Part shown: piece after piece, positions 9,443 through 17,272 of the stretch
Layout of the letters: the number at the start of each line of letters is the position of its first letter
How positions within the stretch are numbered: the stretch's first letter is position 1
Source: Sphingobacterium olei
GTDB taxonomy: Bacteria; Bacteroidota; Bacteroidia; Sphingobacteriales; Sphingobacteriaceae
Assembly: GCF_005048855.1 (NCBI RefSeq)
Contig: NZ_SUME01000006.1
Coordinates: 62,001-126,000, forward strand
Direction: 5' to 3'
DNA length: 64,000 nucleotides
Position numbers and translations under genes: made by a program
The notes under the pieces: model-generated
Databases searched by the model: none
The model's input: the letters and a program-made list of their open reading frames with translations, nothing else
What the model was told of the DNA's origin: nothing

Positions 9443-10588
9443 TTATCGCTGGCTTTCTTTTACATATATTTTTCCTCCTTCTTTTACCGTGTTTATATTA
9501 TTGGTCATTTCGATTATTTGTAAGGCATCTTGAATATTTTTATATCGTGTGATTATACCGGTAATAGGAATTTGTGCGATGGATTTGTCCACATGAATTT
9601 CTACACTATACCATTGTGAAAGCTCTTCCATGACGGAGGCTAATGTTTGATCTTCGAAATAGAATAGGTTCTTTCTCCACGCATTTACTTTGTTGGAGTC
9701 TTCTGCGCGGACGACTAAGATATTCGAACTACTTCCATTAAGTACGGCTTTTTGATCTGGTTTGAGCAGGGTGCTTGTTTTATATAGATTATGTGTAAGC
9801 TTTACCTTTCCTTCTACGAGATGGATGCTTTCTTCATCGCCGTTGCTACTGTTGATGCTAAACTGCGTACCCAGTACGTCGATACGCTGCAAAGACGTAT
9901 GAACCGTGAATGGTATAGCTTGGCCATTTATTTGCTGTTTTGTTACGTCGAAATACACCTCGCCCTTGGCGGCTATTTCCCGCTTCGTTACACCAAACTG
10001 AGATGATATCTCTACCTCTGCTCCTGAATTAAGCCAGATCTGGGTACCATCTTCTAATAAAAATGTAAAAACGTTTTTAGTCGGATTTTTAACCACTTTT
10101 AGAAGTTTGCTTTCATTCTCCTCTGCACGTGCAGCAAATACCAATACTTTCTGGTCGTCAATAATTTTGTAGGAAGTGCCTTCTGGCGGTTCTTCGCCCA
10201 AGGCATAAACACTGTCACTACCGACTAAAAGAATTGGAGTTTCTTCATGAGAACTTTCCTGTCCGTATTGCGGCTGTTCGGCTTGTTCCTGACGAAGATT
10301 AAAAAGAAGTATTGATGCTGCGCCAATCAAGACAACCGCTGCTGCGACCTTGACTGCTGCCCAAGGGAATGAAATGACTTTGGGGTTGGTGTTTATTATT
10401 TTGTCGATGTTGGATTTGATCTCCTTTGATATGGATTCCATATCGTTCTCTTGGACATTTTCTTCGGTGCCAACAGAATCGTAGAACGTGTCAACAAATT
10501 TCTCCTGCTCTGTAGAAGCTTTTCCGGAGGTATATAAACGAAAAATCTTAAATAATCTGTCTTTTATCTTATGACGTTTCTTGTGCAT
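9443..10588 (-). CDS. FecR-family anti-sigma factor (PUL1)
   Basis: 381 residues. A cytoplasmic N-terminal anti-sigma part with the low-complexity acidic stretch TEENVQENDM is followed by one transmembrane helix at about 76-97. The periplasmic FecR domain includes FLLEDGTQIWLNSGAEVE, KGEVYFDVTK and the core FTVHTSLQRIDVLGTQFSI. A C-terminal DUF4974-type domain (LASVMEELSQWYSVEIHVD) closes the protein. It is encoded between the ECF sigma factor and an STN-bearing SusC, the standard trans-envelope arrangement in Bacteroidota. When the transporter binds ligand, its STN domain should relieve inhibition of the sigma factor. Confidence 0.93.
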   Translation of the reverse strand: MHKKRHKIKDRLFKIFRLYTSGKASTEQEKFVDTFYDSVGTEENVQENDMESISKEIKSNIDKIINTNPKVISFPWAAVKVAAAVVLIGAASILLFNLRQEQAEQPQYGQESSHEETPILLVGSDSVYALGEEPPEGTSYKIIDDQKVLVFAARAEENESKLLKVVKNPTKNVFTFLLEDGTQIWLNSGAEVEISSQFGVTKREIAAKGEVYFDVTKQQINGQAIPFTVHTSLQRIDVLGTQFSINSSNGDEESIHLVEGKVKLTHNLYKTSTLLKPDQKAVLNGSSSNILVVRAEDSNKVNAWRKNLFYFEDQTLASVMEELSQWYSVEIHVDKSIAQIPITGIITRYKNIQDALQIIEMTNNINTVKEGGKIYVKESQR

Positions 10589-10638
10589 GGAAGAAATGTT
10601 TATAATGGTTGCTTTCTTCTATGTCGTAAAAACAGGGG

Positions 10639-11220
10639 CTAACTCCCAAAAAAAAGTATAAAAAGTATAAAAAGAATTTTCTGAAATATGTTTTTTAGTA
10701 TGGATATCGAGTTAAGTGTTTGGTTTTGAACTGTTTTTGGAGATATGTTCAATAGGTCACTAATTTCTTTGGTACTAAGTTCCTGTTCAAATTTTAGTTT
10801 AAAAATTTCTCTCCGCTTTTGGGGTAAGCGGTCGGCTAGTGTACTGATAATTTCTCTTAGTTCGTTATCGAGCAACTTGCTATCGGCATATTCACTATCT
10901 TCCAGGATATCTACAAACTCTTCGATTTCCTTTAGGTGGAAATCTTTCTTCCGAAATTGGTCAATTACTTTAAATTTGACTGCTCGGCTTAGATAGTGCT
11001 CTATATGATCAATATTGCTGCTTTCTCTTTTGGTCCACAAGTCTATAAAGATATCTTGGATGATATCTTTTGCCAGGTCTTCGTTATTCAGTTTGTTAAC
11101 GGCTTGCTTGTATAACGATTTCCATGTTCTACCATACAGCTCATCAAATGCCTTTCTGTCTGATTGTTTTATAGCAAGCATCAGGTGGGGAAACGAAAGT
11201 ATGGTATAATTGATGGCCAT
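10639..11220 (-). CDS. ECF RNA polymerase sigma factor (PUL1)
   Basis: The start is placed at 11220 (MAINYTILSF) rather than 11283, since the extra 21 residues have no family counterpart. The sigma-2 region is present (AFDELYGRTWKSLYKQAVN, then DIIQDIFIDLWTKRE). The sigma-4 helix-turn-helix is LPQKRREIFKLKFEQELSTKEISDLLNISPKTVQNQ. The hydrophobic C-terminal tail ILFILFILFFGS is typical of Bacteroidota FecR-linked sigma factors. It should direct transcription of the PUL1 genes that follow on the same strand, under control of the adjacent FecR. Confidence 0.95.
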   Translation of the reverse strand: MAINYTILSFPHLMLAIKQSDRKAFDELYGRTWKSLYKQAVNKLNNEDLAKDIIQDIFIDLWTKRESSNIDHIEHYLSRAVKFKVIDQFRKKDFHLKEIEEFVDILEDSEYADSKLLDNELREIISTLADRLPQKRREIFKLKFEQELSTKEISDLLNISPKTVQNQTLNSISILKNIFQKILFILFILFFGS

Positions 11221-11315
11221 ATTTTGGAAACTTCGGTGTATAATGAGTATCGACAATATTAGAAAATCTAAACTGTAATTCAAAATAAATCATAAAAACC
11301 GATGGTCATCTTTCA

Positions 11316-11567
11316 TTACCACCCCGGACTGAGTTCTGCCCATTGAGCGGAATCGAGTGATACGAATTTATACACTTCACGATAGGTAATATTAAAATGT
11401 CGATCGTGAAGTTTGCCTTTATCGTTAATAGTCTGGCTTACAATTTCCAGTCGGTTGCTATACAGTAGGCCATCGCTATATGCAAGTAGGTTGGCTGGTG
11501 TACGTAACAAAGATGACGAAAGAAATACGAACTCTTTTAGGTGCAAACGGTATAGCGTTTGTAACAC
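11316..11567 (-). CDS. Small hypothetical ORF downstream of the DinB-like gene
   Basis: Possible 83-residue protein starting at a GTG, with GGAG nine bases upstream, 8 nt after the stop of the DinB-like gene. It has no signal peptide, membrane segment or motif I recognise. The C-terminus ends KFVSLDSAQWAELSPGW. It could be a coupled small gene, a decayed tail of something longer, or chance. The frame opens only a few codons upstream at a TAA, so it is not simply the continuation of a neighbour. Confidence 0.3.
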   Translation of the reverse strand: MLQTLYRLHLKEFVFLSSSLLRTPANLLAYSDGLLYSNRLEIVSQTINDKGKLHDRHFNITYREVYKFVSLDSAQWAELSPGW

Positions 11568-11574
11568 ACTGGCT

Positions 11575-12042
11575 TCATCTCCTTATCATTTTTTTGATCA
11601 GTATAATCTGACCTAAATGATAATAACTGTGTTCGATCATGGCTTCAATGTTTCTTAAATAGGTGTTATATTTTTCTTCGACAAAGATCTGACGTAATTG
11701 CTCTTCGGAGGTATTTTCTACTAGGTGTGCAAAATCTTCCGAATCTCGCCAAAACGTGTTCAGGAATTGCTCCCATTGTTCCTGAGATGCAATAGGCGGG
11801 AAATCAAAACTGAACTGATCGCTGATGGCCAATGGCCCTCCTGACACTACATCCTTCACGCCACTAATATAATAATGGACATGTTGTGCTAGCAAAGAAA
11901 TCGTATTTAAGGAATCCACTTTCGTGGTCGCTACTTGCCAGTCCAGCGATGTTAGTTCTTTTTTGTAATTGGTATTTGCAATCCAGGTCCCATCTAAAAT
12001 GACTTCCCGAAACCTATTTGCTATGGTAATGCTATAGTTCAT
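11575..12042 (-). CDS. DinB/DUF1572-like four-helix protein
   Basis: The start at 12042 (MNYSITIANRFREVILDGTW) is chosen; the longer frame to 12204 adds a Cys- and Thr-rich segment that overlaps the neighbouring gene. The 155-residue protein has the DinB-superfamily layout: RFREVILDGTWIANTNYKKELTSLDW, then a His in LLAQHVHYYISGV and a C-terminal EAMIEHSYYHLGQIILIKKMI. The spaced histidines could bind a divalent metal, as in other DinB-like proteins. Members are often thiol transferases or of unknown role; the substrate is not inferable. It probably stands alone. Confidence 0.75.
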   Translation of the reverse strand: MNYSITIANRFREVILDGTWIANTNYKKELTSLDWQVATTKVDSLNTISLLAQHVHYYISGVKDVVSGGPLAISDQFSFDFPPIASQEQWEQFLNTFWRDSEDFAHLVENTSEEQLRQIFVEEKYNTYLRNIEAMIEHSYYHLGQIILIKKMIRR

Positions 12043-12139
12043 GATCTTGCATATTAATTGTTTTATCGCTGCTGATTGATCAGTGCTGGTAGCGATTGTA
12101 TCTGTTATTGCAAAACACGTGCAGAGGGTATTTGTTTGT

Positions 12140-12841
12140 CTACGCCTGAGACATGAGGTATACATGCGCTGGCAGCATTCGGATAACCCGTCCGTCTTTT
12201 TCAAATGTGTCTTGTTGATTTAAGGTAATAATGTACCCTTCTTTTAAATCGAGATATAGCATGGCCTCCAAAAGTCCGTTATACTCCCGGTCAAAATTCT
12301 CATCGTTTATAGAAAGACACACTTGTATGGCTTCCTTTACTTCGTTTTTTTCCATAGCGATAAAATCGCATTCACCCCGATCTTTGTAATAAAAGATATG
12401 TTTATAGTGCTGGCGAAGATGCAAAAAAATGAGATTTTCTAACCGCCTCCCGGTATTATCACTGGTTGATACTGCATTTTCGGTATAGAGTCTCATGTCC
12501 ATGACATATACCTTCTTCGGATTGCGGGCCTGAACTTTTAAAGAATGGTTGAACAACGGAATAAAGTCAAGCAGGTAGGCATCTTTCAAAAAGGAAAAAT
12601 ACTCTAAAAATGTAGCGGGCGACTTAATATCGAACATGCCTACTAATTTGCTGGCGGATACCAGATTTCCGATATTGGTAATTAAAAAAGCCGTTAACTG
12701 CCTAAGCGAGTTGATATCACGGACAGAATGTCTTACGGCAATGTCCTTCATCAATATGTCGTCAACCAATGTATTTAGGATTAGCGGGATGCCTGTTTTG
12801 ATGTATTCAGCTATTCCTCCAGATTTGAGATACGCCATCAC
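12140..12841 (-). pseudogene. N-terminally truncated ATPase (DUF4143 C-terminal half)
   Basis: The 233 residues match only the C-terminal half of the Bacteroidota AAA ATP-binding/DUF4143 family: YLKSGGIAEYIKTG, then DILMKDIAVRHSVRD, LEYFSFLKDAYLLDFIPLFNHS, the nuclease-like KVYVMDMRL, and DRGECDFIAMEKNEVKEAIQVC. Full-length members are near 380-400 residues and carry Walker A and B motifs at the N-terminus. Here the frame is open only about 18 codons further up (to a TAA at 12896-12898) and no P-loop is visible upstream in any minus frame. I read it as a deletion remnant. The start given is a GTG. Confidence 0.75.
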
Positions 12842-13113
12842 GGCATCTTCTCCGCTATCTAATGTCGTATCATATAAAGTGCTTTCATAACAAATTTAAT
12901 AAATCTTTCAGATGAAACAAAAGATATCTTTCAAAAGAAATGAAAGAAGTTGTCAGGCGGCAGAGATATTTTTATTTTTTTAAAAAGATACTTGACTTTT
13001 TGAAATTGGATATTTTAATTTGTAATCAAATTTTAAACTTAGCAAGGGGTACATTTACCGAGCATTTTTTTGTGACTATTATTCTATAAAATATAAATTT
13101 TAGTTATTGGATT

Positions 13114-13971
13114 ATGTTAACACCATTACAATCAACACACGCACAGCGTTTTACTTTTTTCGCGCTTTTTTTAGCGCTGTTCTTTGGTCACAGCTACCAA
13201 GCCCATGCACAGCAGTCGGCAACACAGAACAACGCCAAATCTGCTTTTGAAACACAATTAATCAACATCGAAGCGGCCGCGAGCGAACCTTTTCGGTATA
13301 ATGCGACCTTACGAAATGGCGCGGGAGAGGCTGTCCTGTATGACTTGGATGCCCAGTTGCCTGCAGGCTGGCAGATCAGCTACCGCGTGCAGGGAAGTTT
13401 TGTGAAATCGATCCGCATAGAAGCCGGACAAATGCAGGACATCAGCATAGAGGTTAACGCGACGCATACAGCCAAACCTAATAAATATAATATACCAGTC
13501 AAGGCGGTGTCTAAGAGGGATACGCTAACGCTGAATTTGGAAGCGGTGGTGAAGGGCTCTTACAGTATCGAGATGACAACGCCGACAGGCCGTTTGAGTG
13601 ATGAAGTGGTCGCTGGAAGTAGTAAAGAAATACAGGTTGTCTTAAAGAATACCGGTACGCTGCCGCTCAATGATGTAGAGCTTACCTCACAACTCCCGAC
13701 CAAATGGGAAGCTACCTTCGAGCCTGTGAACATCAAACAGCTCGAACCCGGAAAAACCGTAGATGTAAAGATCAACCTTAAAGTGCCCGAAAAAACGATT
13801 GCAGGCGACTATGTCGCTAAATTTACGGCCAAAAATCCAAACGGATCAGCTGAAATTTCATTCCGCGCTGCGGTAACGACCTCCATGCTGTCGGGCTGGA
13901 TAGGTGTACTCATTATTTTAATTGCGATTGGTTTGGTCTATTATCTCATCCGGAAATACGGCCGTAGATAG
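13114..13971 (+). CDS. Exported NEW3-domain protein with C-terminal membrane anchor
   Basis: 285 residues. An N-terminal signal peptide ends near HAQQ (about 33). Two NEW3-type beta-sandwich domains follow (about 45-150 and 155-255); each has the LPAGWQISY / LPTKWEATF tryptophan turn and the repeated ...PGKTVDVKINLKVPEKTIAGDYV pattern. One transmembrane helix (about 258-278) precedes the basic tail RKYGRR. NEW3 domains are found on exported enzymes and on partners of ABC transporters. The TAG stop overlaps the ribosome-binding site of the next ABC ATPase gene, so the three genes form one unit. It is probably the extracytoplasmic partner of that transporter; substrate unknown. Confidence 0.85.
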   Translation: MLTPLQSTHAQRFTFFALFLALFFGHSYQAHAQQSATQNNAKSAFETQLINIEAAASEPFRYNATLRNGAGEAVLYDLDAQLPAGWQISYRVQGSFVKSIRIEAGQMQDISIEVNATHTAKPNKYNIPVKAVSKRDTLTLNLEAVVKGSYSIEMTTPTGRLSDEVVAGSSKEIQVVLKNTGTLPLNDVELTSQLPTKWEATFEPVNIKQLEPGKTVDVKINLKVPEKTIAGDYVAKFTAKNPNGSAEISFRAAVTTSMLSGWIGVLIILIAIGLVYYLIRKYGRR

Positions 13972-13979
13972 GAGGTTAA

Positions 13980-14930
13980 ATGATGAATGATTCGATAATA
14001 CAATTATCCGGTCTGACAAAACGGTACGGGTCGTTGACGGCGGTCGATAACCTGAATCTATCGATAGCGAAGGGCGAAATATTTGGTCTATTGGGGCCAA
14101 ATGGTGCAGGAAAGACGACGAGTATCCTGATGATGCTTGGCCTGACCGAACCTAACGAAGGTACAGCCTACGTATGCGGACACAATGCAACCCGAAACCC
14201 GATAGCTGTTAAAAAAAAGGTTGGTTACTTACCCGATAGTGTGGGCTTCTATGATAACATGACCGCGCTCGAAAACTTACGTTTCATTGCCCGCCTTAAC
14301 GGATTATCTGAAGCGGAGGCGCAAACGAGATCTACGGAGATGTTGCGAACCGTGGGGCTGGCGCATGCTGCACACAAAAAGACGGCAACCTATTCGCGCG
14401 GGATGAAACAACGGCTTGGCCTTGCTGATGTGTTGATCAAACAGCCCGACGTAATCATTTTGGATGAACCTACTCTGGGTATTGATCCGAGCGGCGTAAA
14501 CGAATTTCTGTTGCTGATCAAACAACTTAGTAGGGAGCAAGGACTCACCGTGCTGCTTTCGTCGCACCATCTGCATCAGGTGCAGCGTGTATGCGACCGA
14601 GTGGGTATATTCGTGGGAGGGAAGCTGTTGGTAGAGGGTAATATCCAGACACTTGCCAAAGACTTACTGAAAAAAGAAGGGTATACAACTACGGTGGTGT
14701 TGCAGACCGTAGAGGAGATCTCCCTGCAGCAGATCAAAGCTGATTTGGAAAAGCTGCAGGGTTTCCAAACCTTGTCTGTTAACGACAACGTATTGGAACT
14801 GGAGACGACAGCCGATATAACGCCCGAGATCGTGCGCACAATGGTAAAGCATGGAGCGGATATCATCGGTGTGCAACGGAAAGAATATAGCTTAGACGAT
14901 ATCTACGAGAAATATTTCGAAGACCATTAA
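13980..14930 (+). CDS. ABC transporter ATP-binding protein
   Basis: 316 residues. Walker A is GPNGAGKTTS (about 39-48), the ABC signature region YSRGMKQRLGLADVL, Walker B VIILDEPTLGID and the switch histidine is in LLSSHHLHQV. The C-terminal extension of about 90 residues is typical of the CcmA/NosF-like exporter ATPases. Two ATGs compete: 13980 and 13983. A GGAGG at 13971-13975 is better spaced for 13983. The next gene encodes the permease 18 nt downstream, and the NEW3 protein precedes it. Function: energises an ABC-2 type exporter of unknown substrate. Confidence 0.95.
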   Translation: MMNDSIIQLSGLTKRYGSLTAVDNLNLSIAKGEIFGLLGPNGAGKTTSILMMLGLTEPNEGTAYVCGHNATRNPIAVKKKVGYLPDSVGFYDNMTALENLRFIARLNGLSEAEAQTRSTEMLRTVGLAHAAHKKTATYSRGMKQRLGLADVLIKQPDVIILDEPTLGIDPSGVNEFLLLIKQLSREQGLTVLLSSHHLHQVQRVCDRVGIFVGGKLLVEGNIQTLAKDLLKKEGYTTTVVLQTVEEISLQQIKADLEKLQGFQTLSVNDNVLELETTADITPEIVRTMVKHGADIIGVQRKEYSLDDIYEKYFEDH

Positions 14931-14948
14931 AAACCACATTATACACAT

Positions 14949-15953
14949 ATGAACAATTTAACAGCTTCTTTCAAAGGTCTTTTTTCAAAAACCACAGGAA
15001 TAGCCTCTGATCCGCTATCGATATTGATCAATAAAGAGGTTGGTGCACATATCCGCAGCTGGCGTTTTATCGTGTTGATCTTGCTCGTGGTATTAACTTT
15101 TTTAGCATCGACCTATGTATCGTCTGCCAACTTGCGCAGTGCAATTAATAATGCACAGGATCCGGATCAGGCTTTTTTGTATCTCAAGTTATTGACCAAT
15201 ACAGACAATTCGGTACCTGCATTTCACGTGTTCCTGAATTTTTTAGCGCCGTTGCTTGGTATTGCGCTAGGTTTTGATGCCATTAACTCCGAACGTAACG
15301 GTGGCACGCTTACCCGTTTGATGGCACAACCGATCTATCGCGACAATCTCTTGATCGCGAAATTTCTGGGACCTTTAATTATCGTGGGTACGTTATTGAG
15401 TGCACTTATTTTGTTTTTAATTGGTGGTGGACTCATCGCAACGGGTGTGCGGATGGAACCGCAGGAGCTACTGCGGATCGTTGGATTCGTTATTCTGAGC
15501 GTGATCTATATCGGTTTCTGGCTGAGTCTTTCTATCTTACTCTCTATCCGGTTTAAACAGGCTGCCACGTCTGCACTTACGGCCATAGGTATTTGGTTGT
15601 TTTTCACGGTGTTTTTTCCGATTGTGATTAACCTGCTTGTACATGCGCTGCTACCTAATCCCAACTATCTGTCGGAAGCGCAATTGATTAAATACAACGA
15701 ATTGATTTTGAATTTGCTGCGCCTTTCACCGGGGCAGCTCTATACCGATGCAACCACTACGCTGTTGATTCCCTCCGTACGTAGTCTGGGCCCGGTGTCG
15801 ATGGAACAGATGATTGGCGCAATACCATCGCCACTCGGCGTGAAAGACAGCCTCCTGATCGTATGGCCGCAGCTAAGCGGACTGATTGCGGCAACGGTGG
15901 TATGCTTTGCCCTTTCATATTATATATTTATGCGGAAAGAGATTCGGAGCTAA
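14949..15953 (+). CDS. ABC-2 type transporter permease
   Basis: 334 residues with about six transmembrane segments. The first (about 31-50) begins with the elbow segment NKEVGAHIRSWRF. After a periplasmic loop (about 51-85) the family hallmark FDAINSERNGGTLTRLMAQPIYRDNLLIAKFLG lies in the cytoplasmic loop. A second large extracytoplasmic loop is at about 230-295. This is the membrane partner of the ATPase upstream. The set resembles the NosFY-type gliding/copper-export family architecture, but no substrate can be assigned. Confidence 0.93.
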   Translation: MNNLTASFKGLFSKTTGIASDPLSILINKEVGAHIRSWRFIVLILLVVLTFLASTYVSSANLRSAINNAQDPDQAFLYLKLLTNTDNSVPAFHVFLNFLAPLLGIALGFDAINSERNGGTLTRLMAQPIYRDNLLIAKFLGPLIIVGTLLSALILFLIGGGLIATGVRMEPQELLRIVGFVILSVIYIGFWLSLSILLSIRFKQAATSALTAIGIWLFFTVFFPIVINLLVHALLPNPNYLSEAQLIKYNELILNLLRLSPGQLYTDATTTLLIPSVRSLGPVSMEQMIGAIPSPLGVKDSLLIVWPQLSGLIAATVVCFALSYYIFMRKEIRS

Positions 15954-16016
15954 CTAACATAGGTTTGATAGCTTGTGCTATTAATTAAGGAAGTGTAAAA
16001 ATAGAGCTTCGTGAAA

Positions 16017-16058
16017 ACGGAAAATAGTACAATCATTTCGATTGATACTATTTTATCC
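16017..16058. promoter_or_regulatory. Inverted pair of the mannan-PUL motif in front of the AraC gene
   Basis: AAAATAGTA (16021-16029) and CAATC (16030-16034) are mirrored by GATTG (16040-16044) and TACTATTTT (16046-16054), with one extra A. On the minus strand 16058-16045 reads GGATAAAATAGTAT, the same element found at the three downstream mannan promoters. The location 110-150 bp before the AraC start suggests autoregulation by the AraC protein. The palindrome could also fold as an RNA hairpin. Confidence 0.55.
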
Positions 16059-16167
16059 ATATATAGATCTAAAATGTTGAAATACGACGGTTTTTTACAA
16101 TTATTGGGGATTGCACTATGATTTTATCGTTACAATCCCTATTTTAGTTGATAGTATTTTGACTAAT

Positions 16168-17046
16168 ATGAACCACAACGCAATCAAAGAAGTGACGCCA
16201 TTACGGGAAACAGAATGTTTTACCGTATTCCATAGAGAGAAAGATAAGTTCGATTTTCCCTATCATTACCATGAAGAATTTGAATTAAACATGATCTTGC
16301 ATGCGAAGGGTGCACAACGCGTTGTGGGAGATAAGATGGAAGAAATTGGTGATTTGGAGTTGGTACTTACTGGTCCCAACCTCCCGCACGGCTGGTTCAA
16401 CCATCGCTGCACTTCAACGAAAATAGTCGAAGTCACGATACAATGGAATAAAGACCTTTTTAGTGAACATTTTCTAAATAAAAATCAGCTGAACTTTATC
16501 AAACGAATGTTTGAACTGAGCCGCTTCGGTATCCAGTTTTCGAAGGAAACGGTCGAAAAAATTGCACCGGAAATCCTCACGCTTCATAAAACGATAGGTT
16601 TCGACTCTGTTATTAAACTCATGCTGATTTTACGGGAACTATCGGTTAGCAAAGATGCAAAGACGCTGGTTGAAGGCGATATGCTGCTGGACAAAAGCCT
16701 GAATTTTCGGAGCAGGAGGCTGGATGCGGCTTTCGAATTTATGAACAAAAATTTTGGCTCTTTGATCACGCTTAAAGAAGTTGCTGATCAGGTGAATATG
16801 TCTGAAGTTTCGTTTTCCCGGTTTATAAAGAAAAGAACAGGAAAAACCTTTATCGACAACCTGAATGAAATAAGACTCGGACATGCAACCCGCATGTTGA
16901 TCGAAACAAGCAATACGATAGCCGAAATATGCTATTTATGTGGCTTTAATAATATATCCAATTTTAACAGGGCCTTTAAACGAAAGAAGAATTGTACCCC
17001 TTCTGAATACCGTATAAACTTTAGTGGTAGCCGTATTTTCATATAA
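16168..17046 (+). CDS. AraC-family transcriptional regulator (mannan PUL)
   Basis: The start at 16168 (MNHNAIKEVTPL) is preferred over 16111; it gives 292 residues and begins just before the cupin sensor. The N-terminal cupin-like part has FDFPYHYHEEFELNMIL, with His and Glu typical of a sugar-binding barrel. Two C-terminal helix-turn-helices follow (ITLKEVADQVNMSEVSFSRFIKKRTGKTF, then IAEICYLCGFNNISNFNRAFKRKKNCTPSEYR). It precedes the mannan locus on the same strand with its own terminator hairpin, so it most likely senses a mannooligosaccharide in the cytoplasm and activates the PUL. No hybrid two-component regulator or ECF sigma accompanies this PUL. Confidence 0.93.
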   Translation: MNHNAIKEVTPLRETECFTVFHREKDKFDFPYHYHEEFELNMILHAKGAQRVVGDKMEEIGDLELVLTGPNLPHGWFNHRCTSTKIVEVTIQWNKDLFSEHFLNKNQLNFIKRMFELSRFGIQFSKETVEKIAPEILTLHKTIGFDSVIKLMLILRELSVSKDAKTLVEGDMLLDKSLNFRSRRLDAAFEFMNKNFGSLITLKEVADQVNMSEVSFSRFIKKRTGKTFIDNLNEIRLGHATRMLIETSNTIAEICYLCGFNNISNFNRAFKRKKNCTPSEYRINFSGSRIFI

Positions 17047-17090
17047 ACAGTTAAAATAATATATATCTTTTTTAGTGTTATATGATTTTC

Positions 17091-17110
17091 AAATAGCCTT
17101 TTGGCTATTT
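17091..17110 (+). terminator. Terminator hairpin after the AraC gene
   Basis: AAATAGCC (17091-17098), loop TTTT, GGCTATTT (17103-17110) followed by TTAAG. A tight 8-bp stem 45 bp after the AraC stop separates it from the susC promoter. Confidence 0.6.
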
Positions 17111-17124
17111 TAAGTATAATATTT

Positions 17125-17170
17125 GGTTAAAATAGTATTGCTTCGATTGCCTTGCTTTGAGATATCTTTG
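17125..17170 (+). promoter_or_regulatory. Mannan susC promoter with putative AraC site
   Basis: GGTTAAAATAGTAT at 17125-17138 is followed after 24 nt by TATCTTTG at 17163-17170, a match to the Bacteroidota -7 box TAnnTTTG. No TTTG is seen at the -33 position, as expected for an activator-dependent promoter. The same arrangement is found before the GH5 and GH30 genes. Confidence 0.6.
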
Positions 17171-17272
17171 TCTAAAGCTTATGGCTAACCAATTCGAATA
17201 ATCTGGATCGGCAATCGAAACAGATTAAAAGTTGCCTAAATAAGCGATGTATAAATCTAAATGTTAATTATA

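Noticed and set aside
17049..17062. AGTTAAAATAATAT as a further upstream mannan element (76 bp before the susC copy)
   Set aside because: The spacing is close to the 74 bp seen at GH30, but the sequence is very AT-rich, lacks the GG start and overlaps the end of the AraC gene region, so I do not count it.
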